A stretch of DNA of 64,000 bases from Erythrobacter sp. YJ-T3-07 (GCF_015999305.1 NZ_JAEAGP010000001.1:248001-312000), one strand, 5' to 3'; counted from the first letter of the stretch, positions 17,551 through 28,103 are shown. Numbers and translations: made by a program. The notes: generated by a model from the letters alone, not told the origin.

Positions 17551-18585
17551 TCAATCGTCCTCATCCTCGTACCCGACCAGCGCAAGCGCGCGGGCGGGCC
17601 GCTGGTGCAGCTGGCACCAGCGCAGCAATGCCTCCTCTCGACCATGCGTGATCCAGGTTTCTTGCGGGTCGACCTCGCGAATCGTATCGGTCAGCTCGCC
17701 CCAGTCGGCATGGTCGGAGATGATCAGCGGCAGCTCGACATTGCGCTGCCGCGCGCGTTGGCGCACCCGCATCCAGCCTGACGCCATGGCGGTAATTGAA
17801 TCGGGCAGGCGGCGGCTCCACCGGTCGTTGAGTGCGGAGGGCGGGCACACGACGATGTGGCCGCGCATGTCGTCCTTCTCGTGATCGGAGACGAGCCGCA
17901 GCTCGCCCAGATCGACGCCGTGCTCTTCATACAGGCGGCACATCTTCTCCATCGCGCCGTGGAGATAGATCGGGTCGGCATGCCCCGCCGCGCGCAGCTC
18001 CGCGATCACCCGCTGCGCCTTGCCCAGCGCGTAGGCACCCACCAGCACACAGGAATCGGGATGCGCGGCAAGCCGGTCGGTCAGCTTGGCCATCTCGCCC
18101 GCGATCGGGGGGTGGGTGAACACCGGCAGGCCGAAGGTCGCCTCGGTGATGAAGATGTCGCACGGCGTCACTTCGAACGGCGGGCAGGTCGGGTCCGGAC
18201 GGCGCTTGTAGTCGCCGGTGACGACGATCCGCTCGCCCGCATGCTCGAGCAATATCTGCGCGCTGCCCAGCACGTGGCCTGCGGGAATATAGGTGACATC
18301 GACGCCGCCCTTCAGGCGGATCGTCTCACCATAGTGGACCGGCTCTGCCCGGTGCGGAATCTCGCCCGCGTCGTCCTCGGCCCCGGTGCGGTACCGCAGC
18401 TCCATGATCGCGAGCGTTTCGGGCGTGGCATAGGTGGTGCCATGCCCACCGCGCGCATGGTCGGCATGGCCGTGGGTGACGAGCGCGGTGTCGACAGGGC
18501 GCGACGGATCGACCCACGCGTCGGCGGGCACAACGTGGATGCCGTGCGGATGCGGCTGGATCCAAGAGAAAGGAGCGGCGGGCAT
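17551..18585 (-). CDS. ligase-associated DNA exonuclease (metallo-beta-lactamase fold)
   Basis: 344 residues. The metal motif is THGHADHARGG (about residues 38-48), with further ligands in DIFITEATFG, GDYKRR and near the end SDHADWGEL. This is the beta-CASP/SNM1-like arrangement of the exonuclease that accompanies the bacterial stand-alone ATP-dependent ligase. It is thought to process DNA ends or cross-links before ligation. The ligase gene is 1.4 kb downstream on the same strand. The helicase and phosphoesterase partners of the four-gene system are not in this window. Confidence 0.9.
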   Translation of the reverse strand: MPAAPFSWIQPHPHGIHVVPADAWVDPSRPVDTALVTHGHADHARGGHGTTYATPETLAIMELRYRTGAEDDAGEIPHRAEPVHYGETIRLKGGVDVTYIPAGHVLGSAQILLEHAGERIVVTGDYKRRPDPTCPPFEVTPCDIFITEATFGLPVFTHPPIAGEMAKLTDRLAAHPDSCVLVGAYALGKAQRVIAELRAAGHADPIYLHGAMEKMCRLYEEHGVDLGELRLVSDHEKDDMRGHIVVCPPSALNDRWSRRLPDSITAMASGWMRVRQRARQRNVELPLIISDHADWGELTDTIREVDPQETWITHGREEALLRWCQLHQRPARALALVGYEDEDD

Positions 18586-18676
18586 GCCGGAATAACCTAG
18601 GCAGAGGACGCCGCGTTCCCCACGCGCCGCAATCCCACCCCGCTGCGACTAGCGAGCAAGCTCGCAAGTCTCTCTG

Positions 18677-18696
18677 CCCCTCCCTTGAGGGAGGGG
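18677..18696. repeat. GC palindrome cccctccc-ttga-gggagggg
   Basis: A perfect 8-bp stem with a ttga loop, followed on the plus strand by ttggggtgggtg. Similar C-rich/G-rich palindromes with this tail are scattered between genes in many alphaproteobacteria. It lies between the clpA stop and the exonuclease start and could also act as a terminator for clpA, though no T run follows on the minus strand. Confidence 0.6.
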
Positions 18697-18723
18697 TTGG
18701 GGTGGGTGTTCGACGGTTGAGGC

Positions 18724-21081
<2,358 letters not shown>

Positions 21082-21219
21082 GGTGCTCCTGCGGGGTATG
21101 GCAGCGCGAAGCTGGGCTGCGGAATGTCACCGAAAGTCTGCGCAAGGGGTTTAGCGCAAGGTGAACAGGTTGCCTGAGATATTGGATGCCGCCGGTGCCA
21201 TGTGAAGGGCGCGGCACGC

Positions 21220-21426
21220 TCAATCCTCGTTTTTCTTGGCAAACAGCGCCTCTGCCGCGCTGCGTTGTTGCGAGTATCGCGTCCGGTGCTGTTCGACCCG
21301 CGCGATTTCCAGCTGCAGCATGCGGATGCGGTTATCGAGTTCGAACTGCGACAGGCGCGTCAGATCCTCCGCAGCCAGCTGGCTGGCCGCATCGCTGGCA
21401 GGGCGGGGGCCGACGTCTTCTTCCAT
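21220..21426 (-). CDS. DUF1192 family small protein
   Basis: 68 residues from ATG 21426. The segment LTRLSQFELDNRIRMLQLEI with IARVEQHR is the conserved helix of DUF1192, a small alphaproteobacterial family of unknown function predicted to be coiled coil. The frame opens at 21552, but the upstream part overlaps the divergent oxidoreductase start and does not look like the family. The gene faces away from the quinone oxidoreductase gene, a neighbour pairing I believe is common in this order. Confidence 0.85.
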   Translation of the reverse strand: MEEDVGPRPASDAASQLAAEDLTRLSQFELDNRIRMLQLEIARVEQHRTRYSQQRSAAEALFAKKNED

Positions 21427-21529
21427 GACCGCGCCACCTTCCTCCCAGCATCGCTTGCTGTCAATGCACGCTGAAGCTAGGTGGCGGGCTCGCGACAGAC
21501 CTGTTGCCCGCGATTTTGGGGGGAAATCG

Positions 21530-22543
21530 ATGCCAGCCGTGCCCGACACCATGCAAGCTATCGGCTTTGCCGAGCCCGGCGGACCCGAGGTGCTCAGGCT
21601 TGAGCAGGACGTGCCGGTGCCGCAGCCCGGTCCGGGCGAGATCCTGCTGAAGGTCGCCTATGCCGGTGTCAACCGGCCCGACTGCATCCAGCGCGCGGGC
21701 AATTATCCCGCCCCGCCGGGCGCTTCGCCCATCCTCGGGCTGGAAGCTGCGGGCGAGATCGTCGCGGTGGGCGAGGGCGTCGATCCCGCGCGGCTGGGCG
21801 AGCATGTCTGCGCGCTGACGCCGGGCGGTGCCTATGCGCAATATTGCGCGGTGCCCGCCGGCCACACGCTGCCCGTGCCCGAAGCGATCACCCTGGCGGA
21901 GGCGGCGGCGCTGCCCGAAACCCTGTTCACCGTGTGGCACAATGTCTTCCAGCGCGGGATGGCGCGCGACGGGGAGACACTGCTGGTCCACGGCGGCACC
22001 AGCGGGATCGGCACGATGGCGATCATGCTGGGCAAGGCGTTCGGCCTGAAGGTGATCGTGACCGCAGGCAGCGAGGAAAAGTGCGAGGCCGCGCGGCGTG
22101 TGGGTGCCGATCATGCGATCGATTACAAGACCACCGATTTCGTCGAGGCGGTCGGCAATATCACCGGCGGCGAGGGGGTCGATCTGGTGCTCGACATGGT
22201 CTCTGGCGACTATGTCGCGCGCAATCTCAAGTGCCTCAAGCCCGGCGGGCGGCACGTGACGATCGCGGTGCTCGGCGGAATGAAGGCCGAGATCAACATG
22301 GCGCTGGTCATGTCCAAGCGGCTGATGCTGACCGGATCGACTCTGCGCCCGCGCTCGGACGCGTTCAAGGCCGCGCTGGGCAGCGAGATCGCGCGCGAGG
22401 CGTGGTCGCTGGTCGAAGAAGGCGCGGTGCGCCCGGTTATGGACAAGATCTTCCCGCTGGCCGAGGCAGCCGCAGCGCACACGCGGATGGAGGCGGGCGA
22501 TCACATCGGCAAGATCGTGCTCGCGGTTGACGAAGAACTCTAG
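21530..22543 (+). CDS. NAD(P)H-quinone oxidoreductase (zinc-independent MDR family)
   Basis: 337 residues. N-terminal GroES-like domain with AGVNRPDCIQRAGNYP; Rossmann part with LVHGGTSGIGTMAIMLGKAF as the nucleotide loop; then GADHAIDYKTTDF and GGEGVDLVLDMV, all typical of PIG3/QOR-type reductases. These reduce quinones or related enones with NADPH. No catalytic zinc cysteine set is visible. The start at 21530 (MPAVPDTMQAIGF) is chosen over a long upstream extension that overlaps the divergent DUF1192 gene; 21551 is also possible. Confidence 0.92.
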   Translation: MPAVPDTMQAIGFAEPGGPEVLRLEQDVPVPQPGPGEILLKVAYAGVNRPDCIQRAGNYPAPPGASPILGLEAAGEIVAVGEGVDPARLGEHVCALTPGGAYAQYCAVPAGHTLPVPEAITLAEAAALPETLFTVWHNVFQRGMARDGETLLVHGGTSGIGTMAIMLGKAFGLKVIVTAGSEEKCEAARRVGADHAIDYKTTDFVEAVGNITGGEGVDLVLDMVSGDYVARNLKCLKPGGRHVTIAVLGGMKAEINMALVMSKRLMLTGSTLRPRSDAFKAALGSEIAREAWSLVEEGAVRPVMDKIFPLAEAAAAHTRMEAGDHIGKIVLAVDEEL

Positions 22544-22605
22544 GCACCTCCAAAGTCGCCGACTTCATGGCGATATGACGGACAGGACTGTGGAAATTAG
22601 CGGTA

Positions 22606-22634
22606 CTGTAACCGTTCTGTGAGTCGTCTGTAAC
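22606..22634 (+). promoter_or_regulatory. Pho box (PhoB binding site), three direct repeats
   Basis: Three 7-mers, CTGTAAC, CTGTGAG and CTGTAAC, start at 22606, 22617 and 22628, i.e. exactly 11 bases apart with 4-base spacers. The PhoB consensus is tandem CTGTCAT-like 7-mers spaced by 4 bases, so both period and core CTGT match. It lies about 70-110 bases upstream of the phosphoesterase-glycosyltransferase pair, which makes phosphate-starvation control likely. Confidence 0.75.
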
Positions 22635-22744
22635 AATAGCGGTCTACCCCACGCCCAATATGCCGCACGGAATACGAGATATTCTTTGCGGGCTTTTGGA
22701 CGATGAACCTCCCTTTAGGGGGACAACAGGGGCCGCCCACCGCC

Positions 22745-23680
22745 ATGTTCGACCAGACCACGCCCGACAGCTTGCCAAAGGAATTCGCCGCCTTCGCGGG
22801 CGGCGCAGGCAACGTCTCCGCCTTTCCCTCGATCGAGCCTTCGGTGCCCGAGCCCCAGGACGGCAAGCGCCGCCGTTTCCGCACGATCTGGATCAGCGAC
22901 GTGCACCTGGGCACCAAGGGCTGCAATGCGGAGATGCTGATCGACTTCCTCGACAGCACCGATTCCGAGACGATGTATCTGGTGGGCGACATCATCGACG
23001 GCTGGCGGCTGAAGAAGAAGTTCTACTGGCCCGCCGCGCATAACGACATCGTCTGGCGGATTCTCAAGCGGGCCAAGCGCGGGACGCGGATCGTCTATAT
23101 TCCCGGCAACCACGACGAAGTCGTGCGGCCCTTCTGCGGGATGAATTTCGGCGACGTCGAAATCCGCCGCGCCGCGTTCCACACCACCGCCGACGGGCGC
23201 CGGCTGATGGTTCTGCATGGCGACGAATTCGATACCGTCATGCTCACCCACAGGTGGCTCGCATTCGTGGGCGATACCGCCTACCATCTGATGATGGCGC
23301 TGAATCAATGGGTCAACAAGGCCCGCACAGCGTTGGGGATGCCCTACTGGTCGCTGTCCAAGGCGGCCAAGCACAAGGTGAAGAATGCGGTCGAGTTCAT
23401 CTCGAAATACGAGGAAATCGTTGCCCGCGCCGCCGGAGAGCGCGGGGTCGACGGGGTCGTGTGTGGCCATATCCACACCGCAGAGCACCGCATGTTCGCG
23501 CATCACGGGCGCGAGATCGAATACTGGAACGACGGCGACTGGGTCGAAGGGTGCAACGCGCTGGTCGAACATTTCGACGGGCGGATGGAAATCCTCCACT
23601 GGCCCGACGAGATTGCGAAGCGCGAAACCGCCCCTGCCGCGCATGACGGCGCGGCGGACGATGTGCGGGCGGTCGCCTGA
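22745..23680 (+). CDS. plcP: PlcP-like metallophosphoesterase (LpxH-related)
   Basis: 311 residues from ATG 22745 (22703 is an in-frame alternative). Calcineurin-type metal motifs appear in order: SDVHLG (about 51-56), GDIIDGW, GNHDE, HGDEFD and GHIHTAEHR. Generic annotation would be UDP-2,3-diacylglucosamine diphosphatase. However, the alphaproteobacterial branch that precedes a glycosyltransferase and a Pho box includes PlcP, a phospholipase C-type enzyme that removes head groups from phospholipids to give diacylglycerol under phosphate limitation. The adjacent gene overlaps its stop by one base and would use that diacylglycerol. LpxH proper remains possible. Confidence 0.85.
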   Translation: MFDQTTPDSLPKEFAAFAGGAGNVSAFPSIEPSVPEPQDGKRRRFRTIWISDVHLGTKGCNAEMLIDFLDSTDSETMYLVGDIIDGWRLKKKFYWPAAHNDIVWRILKRAKRGTRIVYIPGNHDEVVRPFCGMNFGDVEIRRAAFHTTADGRRLMVLHGDEFDTVMLTHRWLAFVGDTAYHLMMALNQWVNKARTALGMPYWSLSKAAKHKVKNAVEFISKYEEIVARAAGERGVDGVVCGHIHTAEHRMFAHHGREIEYWNDGDWVEGCNALVEHFDGRMEILHWPDEIAKRETAPAAHDGAADDVRAVA

Positions 23681-24753
23681 TGCTGCTGGTCGAACCTGGG
23701 GGCTTGGCTGAGTTGGCCGAACTGCCGCCCAAGTCGATCGCGATCGTCACCGACGCGTGGTTTCCGCAGATGAACGGCGTGGTCCGCACGCTGACCACCA
23801 CCTGCGACATCCTGCGCGCGCATGGGCATCAGGTCGATATGATCACGCCCGATCAGTATCCCTCGCTGCCCTGCCCGACCTATCCCGAAATCCGCCTCGC
23901 GCTGACCCTGCCCGGTACCGTGGGCCGGCGGCTGTCGGACCTGCACCCCGATGCGGTGCATATCGCCACCGAAGGCCCGCTGGGGCTGGCCGCGCGGCGA
24001 TATTGCATGGCCAAGGCGGTGCCGTTCACCACCGCCTATCACACGCAGTTTCCCGATTATGTCGCGCGGCGCACCTCGCTGCCGTCGGATGCGTTCTGGC
24101 CCTATATCCGCTGGTTCCACCGCCCCGCGCAGCGGGTGATGGTGGCGACCGAGAGCATCCGCGAGGAACTGCGCGCGCAGGGCCTCACCCGGCTGCATCA
24201 CTGGGGCCGCGGGGTCGATCTGGAGGCGTTTCATCCCGATGTCGGCCCCTGCGAGGATTACGAGGGGCTGGTCCGCCCGATCCAGCTCTATGTCGGACGG
24301 GTCGCGGTGGAGAAGAATATCGAGGCGTTCCTGCGCACCACAAGGCCGGGCACCAAGGTGGTGGTCGGCGACGGTCCGGCCCGCGCCGATCTGGAAGCGC
24401 GCTATCCCGAGGCGGTGTTCCTCGGCAAGCGCAGCGGAGACGCGCTCGCTCGCTGCTACGCCAATGCCGACGTGTTCGTGTTCCCCAGCAAGACCGACAC
24501 GTTCGGGCTGGTGATGATCGAGGCGCTGGCCTGCGGCACCCCGGTTGCCGCCTTCCCCGTACCCGGCCCGCGCGACGTGCTGAGCGAGGAAGCGGGCGCG
24601 ATGCGCGACGATCTCGACGATGCGATCGCCAATGCGCTGCTGCGCGATCGCCAGACCTGCGCCCAGTATGGCGCGCAGTTCAGCTGGGAAAAGGCGACCC
24701 TGCAGTTCGTCGCCGGGCTCGAAGAGTTCGATGGAGAAACCCTCACTCCCTGA
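23680..24753 (+). CDS. agt: GT4 glycosyltransferase, likely diacylglycerol glycosyltransferase (Agt-like)
   Basis: 357 residues. GT-B fold of family GT4: DAWFPQMNGVVRTL near the N-terminus, GRVAVEKNIEAFL before the nucleotide domain, and the E-x7-E motif region KTDTFGLVMIEALACGTP near residues 271-288. It is usually annotated GDP-mannose-dependent alpha-mannosyltransferase MgtA. Its ATG overlaps the stop of the PlcP-like gene by one base, so the two are translationally coupled and share the upstream Pho box. The inferred role is transfer of sugar to diacylglycerol to form glycolipids that replace phospholipids. The sugar donor is unknown. Confidence 0.85.
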   Translation: MLLVEPGGLAELAELPPKSIAIVTDAWFPQMNGVVRTLTTTCDILRAHGHQVDMITPDQYPSLPCPTYPEIRLALTLPGTVGRRLSDLHPDAVHIATEGPLGLAARRYCMAKAVPFTTAYHTQFPDYVARRTSLPSDAFWPYIRWFHRPAQRVMVATESIREELRAQGLTRLHHWGRGVDLEAFHPDVGPCEDYEGLVRPIQLYVGRVAVEKNIEAFLRTTRPGTKVVVGDGPARADLEARYPEAVFLGKRSGDALARCYANADVFVFPSKTDTFGLVMIEALACGTPVAAFPVPGPRDVLSEEAGAMRDDLDDAIANALLRDRQTCAQYGAQFSWEKATLQFVAGLEEFDGETLTP

Positions 24754-24819
24754 GCGACTCCCTGAAATGCCGATCTTCCTTGCCCAAAGGCGGCGCGATC
24801 CTTACAATAGCGCTTACGA

Positions 24820-24852
24820 GGCCGCTCCTGCATGGGGCGGCCCTTTCATTTT
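24820..24852 (+). terminator. intrinsic terminator after the plcP-agt pair
   Basis: Arms ggccgctcc and ggggcggcc pair over 9 bp (one G-U) around a tgcat loop, followed directly by ctttcatttt. It lies 67 bases after the glycosyltransferase stop and before the trcR gene. Confidence 0.7.
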
Positions 24853-24899
24853 CAGGGCTCCGCCAACCGATCGGAGCCGAGCAGTTCAGGATGACCGTC

Positions 24900-25712
24900 A
24901 TGGCCGACCAACCCACTCCGCTGATGCCGCACGCGACCGCCACCTGGCTGGTCGACAATACCGGCCTGAGCTTCGAGCAGATCGCCGAGTTCTGCGGGCT
25001 GCATATCCTCGAAGTGCAGGCGATGGCAGACGATCTGGCAGGCAGCAAATATACCGGGCGCGACCCGGTCTATGCGGGCGAACTGACCCAGGAAGAGATC
25101 GAGCGCGGTCAGGCCGACAGCACCTACAGCCTCAAGATGCAGAAGGCCCCGGCGGAAGTGACCCGGACCAAGGGCCCGCGCTACACCCCCGTGTCCAAGC
25201 GGCAGGACAAGCCGGACGGCATCGCCTGGATCCTGCGCAACCACCCCGAAGTGACCGACGCGCAGATTTCCAAGCTGATCGGTACCACCCGCAATACGAT
25301 CGGTGCGATCCGCGAACGCAGCCACTGGAACATCCAGAACATCCAGCCGAAAGACCCGGTGACTTTGGGCCTGTGCTCGCAGCGCGAGCTCGACGCGGTG
25401 GTCAAGGCTGCGGCGAAGAAGGCCGGGCTGGAAAACGCCGTCTCCGACCCCGCGGTCGAAGCCAGCGACAAGGCGCGCCTGATCGAGGAACTGCGCCGCG
25501 AACGCGACGATAACGAGAAGGCCGCCGCCGAAGCCGCGCAGGAAGCCGAAGCCGCCGCCTGGCTGCAGGCCAAGCGCGCGAGCGAGGAAGAGCAGCTGAG
25601 CGGTATGCCGATCGGCACCGCAAGCGAAGCGCCCTCCGAGCCGGAAGCCGAAGCGGCCCCCGCCGAGACCCCGGCCGAAACCGACGACGCCGAGGAGCAG
25701 ACGGAAGAATAA
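24900..25712 (+). CDS. trcR: TrcR/DUF1013 family cell-cycle regulator
   Basis: 270 residues. The first 180 residues match the alphaproteobacterial DUF1013 family: TATWLVDNTGLSFEQIAEFC, then VYAGELTQEEIERGQAD, then SKLIGTTRNTIGAIRERSHW, which reads like a helix-turn-helix. The last 70 residues are Ala/Glu-rich and probably disordered. The family includes the Caulobacter protein named TrcR, a transcriptional regulator linked to the cell cycle. ATG 24900 is chosen because AGG sits 9 bases upstream; ATG 24891 directly abuts that AGG. Confidence 0.88.
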   Translation: MADQPTPLMPHATATWLVDNTGLSFEQIAEFCGLHILEVQAMADDLAGSKYTGRDPVYAGELTQEEIERGQADSTYSLKMQKAPAEVTRTKGPRYTPVSKRQDKPDGIAWILRNHPEVTDAQISKLIGTTRNTIGAIRERSHWNIQNIQPKDPVTLGLCSQRELDAVVKAAAKKAGLENAVSDPAVEASDKARLIEELRRERDDNEKAAAEAAQEAEAAAWLQAKRASEEEQLSGMPIGTASEAPSEPEAEAAPAETPAETDDAEEQTEE

Positions 25713-25763
25713 TCCGCCTGCGCTCAAGCAAATACTTGCCGAGCCGCGCGCGCGCCTGCATCA

Positions 25764-25783
25764 TGCTTACATGGATGTAAGCA
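25764..25783. promoter_or_regulatory. perfect palindrome over the fadD start (candidate repressor operator)
   Basis: TGCTTACAT-GG-ATGTAAGCA is a perfect 9-2-9 inverted repeat centred on 25773-25774, and the fadD ATG (25771-25773) lies within it. The size, symmetry and position in front of a fatty-acid activation gene are what one expects of a TetR-type acyl-CoA-responsive repressor site. The regulator itself is not in the window. It has no T run and is short for a terminator. Confidence 0.5.
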
Positions 25784-27438
25784 GCAGCAATTATCACCAC
25801 CCGCGCCCGTGGAACACGCCCATCGAATCGACCACCATGCCCGCGCTGCTGGCGCGGGCGGTGGCGGCGCACCCTGACCGCACGCTGATCGATTTCCTGG
25901 GCCGCAAGCTCAGTTATCAGGCGATGCACGCCGAGGCGCGGCGCTTTGCCGCAGGGCTGCAGGCCGCTGGCATCGGGCGCGGCGACCGGGTCGGGCTGTT
26001 CCTCCCCAACGTGCCGATCTACGTCTCGGCCTATTACGGCGCGATGCTGGCCGGGGCGACGGTGGTCAATTTCTCGCCGCTCTATTCGGTCGACGAACTC
26101 TCCCACCAGGTCGAGGATTCGGGCACCCGGCTGCTGGTCACGGTCGATGCCAATGCGCTCTACGGCACCGCGCAGGCGGTGCTTGAGGGCTCTTCGCTGG
26201 AAACGCTGGTGGTGGGCGAACTCGCCGGCATGCTGCCGACTCTCAAGGCGCTGGGCCTCAGGCTGTTCAGGCGCAACGCGATCGCCAGGCCCGCCTATGG
26301 GAAGAGCATCGTTCGCTGGGACGCAATGCTGCCGCGCAGCGAGCCGACCCCGGTCGACATCACGCCTGAAGAGATCGCGCTGCTGCAATATACCGGGGGC
26401 ACCACCGGCCGCCCCAAGGGCGCGATGCTGAGCCATGGCAACCTTGCCGCCAATGCCCAGCAGGTGGACGCGATCGACCCGTTCGACCGCAAGGAACCCG
26501 ATATCGTGATGGGCGCGCTGCCGCTGTTCCATGTCTTTGCGAACACCTGCGTACTCAACCGCAGCGTCGTGCGCGGGGCGACCATCGCGATGGTCCCGCG
26601 GTTCGACGCAGGCGACGTGCTCAAGACGCTCAGCCGCGCAAAAGTGACCGGCTTCCCCGGCGTGCCGACCATGTTCCAGGCGCTGCTCGACCATCCCAAG
26701 GCGACGCAGACCGACTTCTCCTCGCTCAAGATCTGCATTTCGGGCGGCGCACCGCTCTCCGATCCGCTGCGCGACAAGTTCGAGGCGCTCTCGGGCGTGC
26801 GGCTGGTCGAAGGCTATGGCCTGACCGAGAGTTCGGGCGTGGTCTCGACCAATCCCTACATCGCCACCCGCAAGACGGGGACGATCGGGCAGCCGATTCC
26901 GGAGACCAGGCTGCTGCTGCTCGACAAGGAAGACGAGACGAAGCTCGCTCCCGAGGGCGAGCCGGGCGAGCTGGCGATCAACGGCCCGCAGATCATGCAG
27001 GGTTACTGGAACTTGCCCGAAGCCGATGCCGAGGTGTTCATCGAGCATCAGGGGCGCAAGTGGCTGCGCACCGGCGATGTCGCGCGGATCGATGCCGACG
27101 GCTTCATCGAGATTGTCGACCGGATCAAGGACATGATCGCGGTCGGCGGGTTCAAGGTCTTCCCCAGCCAGGTGGAGGACGTGCTCCAGACTCACCCCGC
27201 GATTCGCGACGTGCTGGTGATCGGGGTGCCCGACGATTATCACGGCGAGGTTCCGCGCGCCTACGCGACGCTGCAACCCGATCAGGAAGCCCCCACAGCC
27301 GAGGCGCTGCGCGACTGGCTCAACACCCGCGTGGGCAAGCACGAACGGGTCGACCAGGTGGTGATTCGCAAGGAACTGCCGGTGACGATGGTCGGCAAGC
27401 TCGACCGCAAGGCGCTGCGGGCCGAAGTGCTCGGCTGA
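25771..27438 (+). CDS. fadD: long-chain fatty-acid-CoA ligase
   Basis: 555 residues. ANL-superfamily motifs in order: P-loop YTGGTTGRPKGAML (about 207-220), ISGGAPL, EGYGLTESSG, the adenylate-binding WLRTGDVARIDADGF, then DRIKDMIAVGGFKVFPSQVE, and the catalytic lysine in TMVGKLDRKALR near the C-terminus. It activates fatty acids with ATP and CoA for beta-oxidation or lipid synthesis at the inner membrane. The gene follows trcR by 58 bases but has its own palindromic control sequence across the start. A strong terminator lies just after it. Confidence 0.93.
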   Translation: MDVSSSNYHHPRPWNTPIESTTMPALLARAVAAHPDRTLIDFLGRKLSYQAMHAEARRFAAGLQAAGIGRGDRVGLFLPNVPIYVSAYYGAMLAGATVVNFSPLYSVDELSHQVEDSGTRLLVTVDANALYGTAQAVLEGSSLETLVVGELAGMLPTLKALGLRLFRRNAIARPAYGKSIVRWDAMLPRSEPTPVDITPEEIALLQYTGGTTGRPKGAMLSHGNLAANAQQVDAIDPFDRKEPDIVMGALPLFHVFANTCVLNRSVVRGATIAMVPRFDAGDVLKTLSRAKVTGFPGVPTMFQALLDHPKATQTDFSSLKICISGGAPLSDPLRDKFEALSGVRLVEGYGLTESSGVVSTNPYIATRKTGTIGQPIPETRLLLLDKEDETKLAPEGEPGELAINGPQIMQGYWNLPEADAEVFIEHQGRKWLRTGDVARIDADGFIEIVDRIKDMIAVGGFKVFPSQVEDVLQTHPAIRDVLVIGVPDDYHGEVPRAYATLQPDQEAPTAEALRDWLNTRVGKHERVDQVVIRKELPVTMVGKLDRKALRAEVLG

Positions 27439-27471
27439 TCACGCATCCGCGTTGCGAGGATACAGCGCATG

Positions 27472-27512
27472 AAAAAGGGGGCCGTCGCGCGATCCGCGAC
27501 GGCCCCCTTTTT
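27472..27512. terminator. strong bidirectional terminator between fadD and the bactofilin gene
   Basis: A perfect 18-bp stem: aaaaagggggccgtcgcg, loop cgatc, cgcgacggcccccttttt. The A run on one side and T run on the other make it an efficient terminator in both directions, serving the convergent fadD and bactofilin genes. Confidence 0.93.
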
Positions 27513-27527
27513 GGGTAAGATCGGCGA

Positions 27528-28103
27528 TCAGTAGTAGTTGGCGCTCGCGCTGGTGCCCTGTTCGTCCGAGCTGTCGTCCGAGGAGAAGGGCGAAATACCC
27601 AGATCGGCAGTGGTCGAACCGCTCGCCGAAGAGGTGCTTTCGCCGCTGCTCTCGCTCTGCGCGCTCGACTGGCTTGACGACGCACTGGCGGAACCGGCTT
27701 CGCGCGGGGCGAAGCGACCCTGGACCGAGGCGCCCTGTTCCACGGTGAGCGCTTCGTAATGGACATCGCCATTGATCGTCGCGCTGCGCAGGATCACCAG
27801 CTCGCGCGCATGGATCGATCCGTCGACCCGCCCGGCGAGGCGCGCGCTTTCCGCCTTCACTTCGCCGGCGATCTGGCTGGCTTCGCCCTGGACCAGCGAG
27901 GCGCAGTCGATATCGCCTTCAACCGTGCCGTCGATATGCAGTTCGGTCGAGGCCGCGATGTTGCCGGTGATGGTGACGTCGGCGCCGAGCACCGAGAAGC
28001 TCCCCGAGGAGGACGACGACTTAGACACCGGCGTTGCCCTGGGTGTCGCTGGCCGTGCGGGTGCGCTGGGCGCCGGAGTTTCGGCGGACTTTTTTGAGAA
28101 CAT
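27528..28103 (-). CDS. bacA: bactofilin
   Basis: 191 residues. The central bactofilin (DUF583) beta-helix spans about residues 35-135 and contains the typical LGADVTITGNIAASTELHID and VEGDIDCASLVQGEASQIAG. Both tails are low-complexity Ser/Ala/Pro-rich, as is usual. Bactofilins polymerise into filaments without nucleotide and localise cell-wall enzymes. The start (MFSKKSAETPAP) lies 83 bases inside the end of the upstream M23 peptidase gene, in another frame. A bactofilin and its partner peptidase as neighbours is a well-known arrangement. Confidence 0.93.
   Translation of the reverse strand: MFSKKSAETPAPSAPARPATPRATPVSKSSSSSGSFSVLGADVTITGNIAASTELHIDGTVEGDIDCASLVQGEASQIAGEVKAESARLAGRVDGSIHARELVILRSATINGDVHYEALTVEQGASVQGRFAPREAGSASASSSQSSAQSESSGESTSSASGSTTADLGISPFSSDDSSDEQGTSASANYY

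Noticed and set aside
22552..22566. aagtcg-c-cgactt dyad after the quinone oxidoreductase gene
   Set aside because: Short, no T run, and no clear spacing to a promoter; left as chance.
25402..27342. 646-codon open frame on the minus strand
   Set aside because: It lies antisense to trcR and fadD, whose products show clear family motifs. Long antisense frames are expected in DNA with very high G+C at third codon positions, and the translated sequence shows no recognisable domain.
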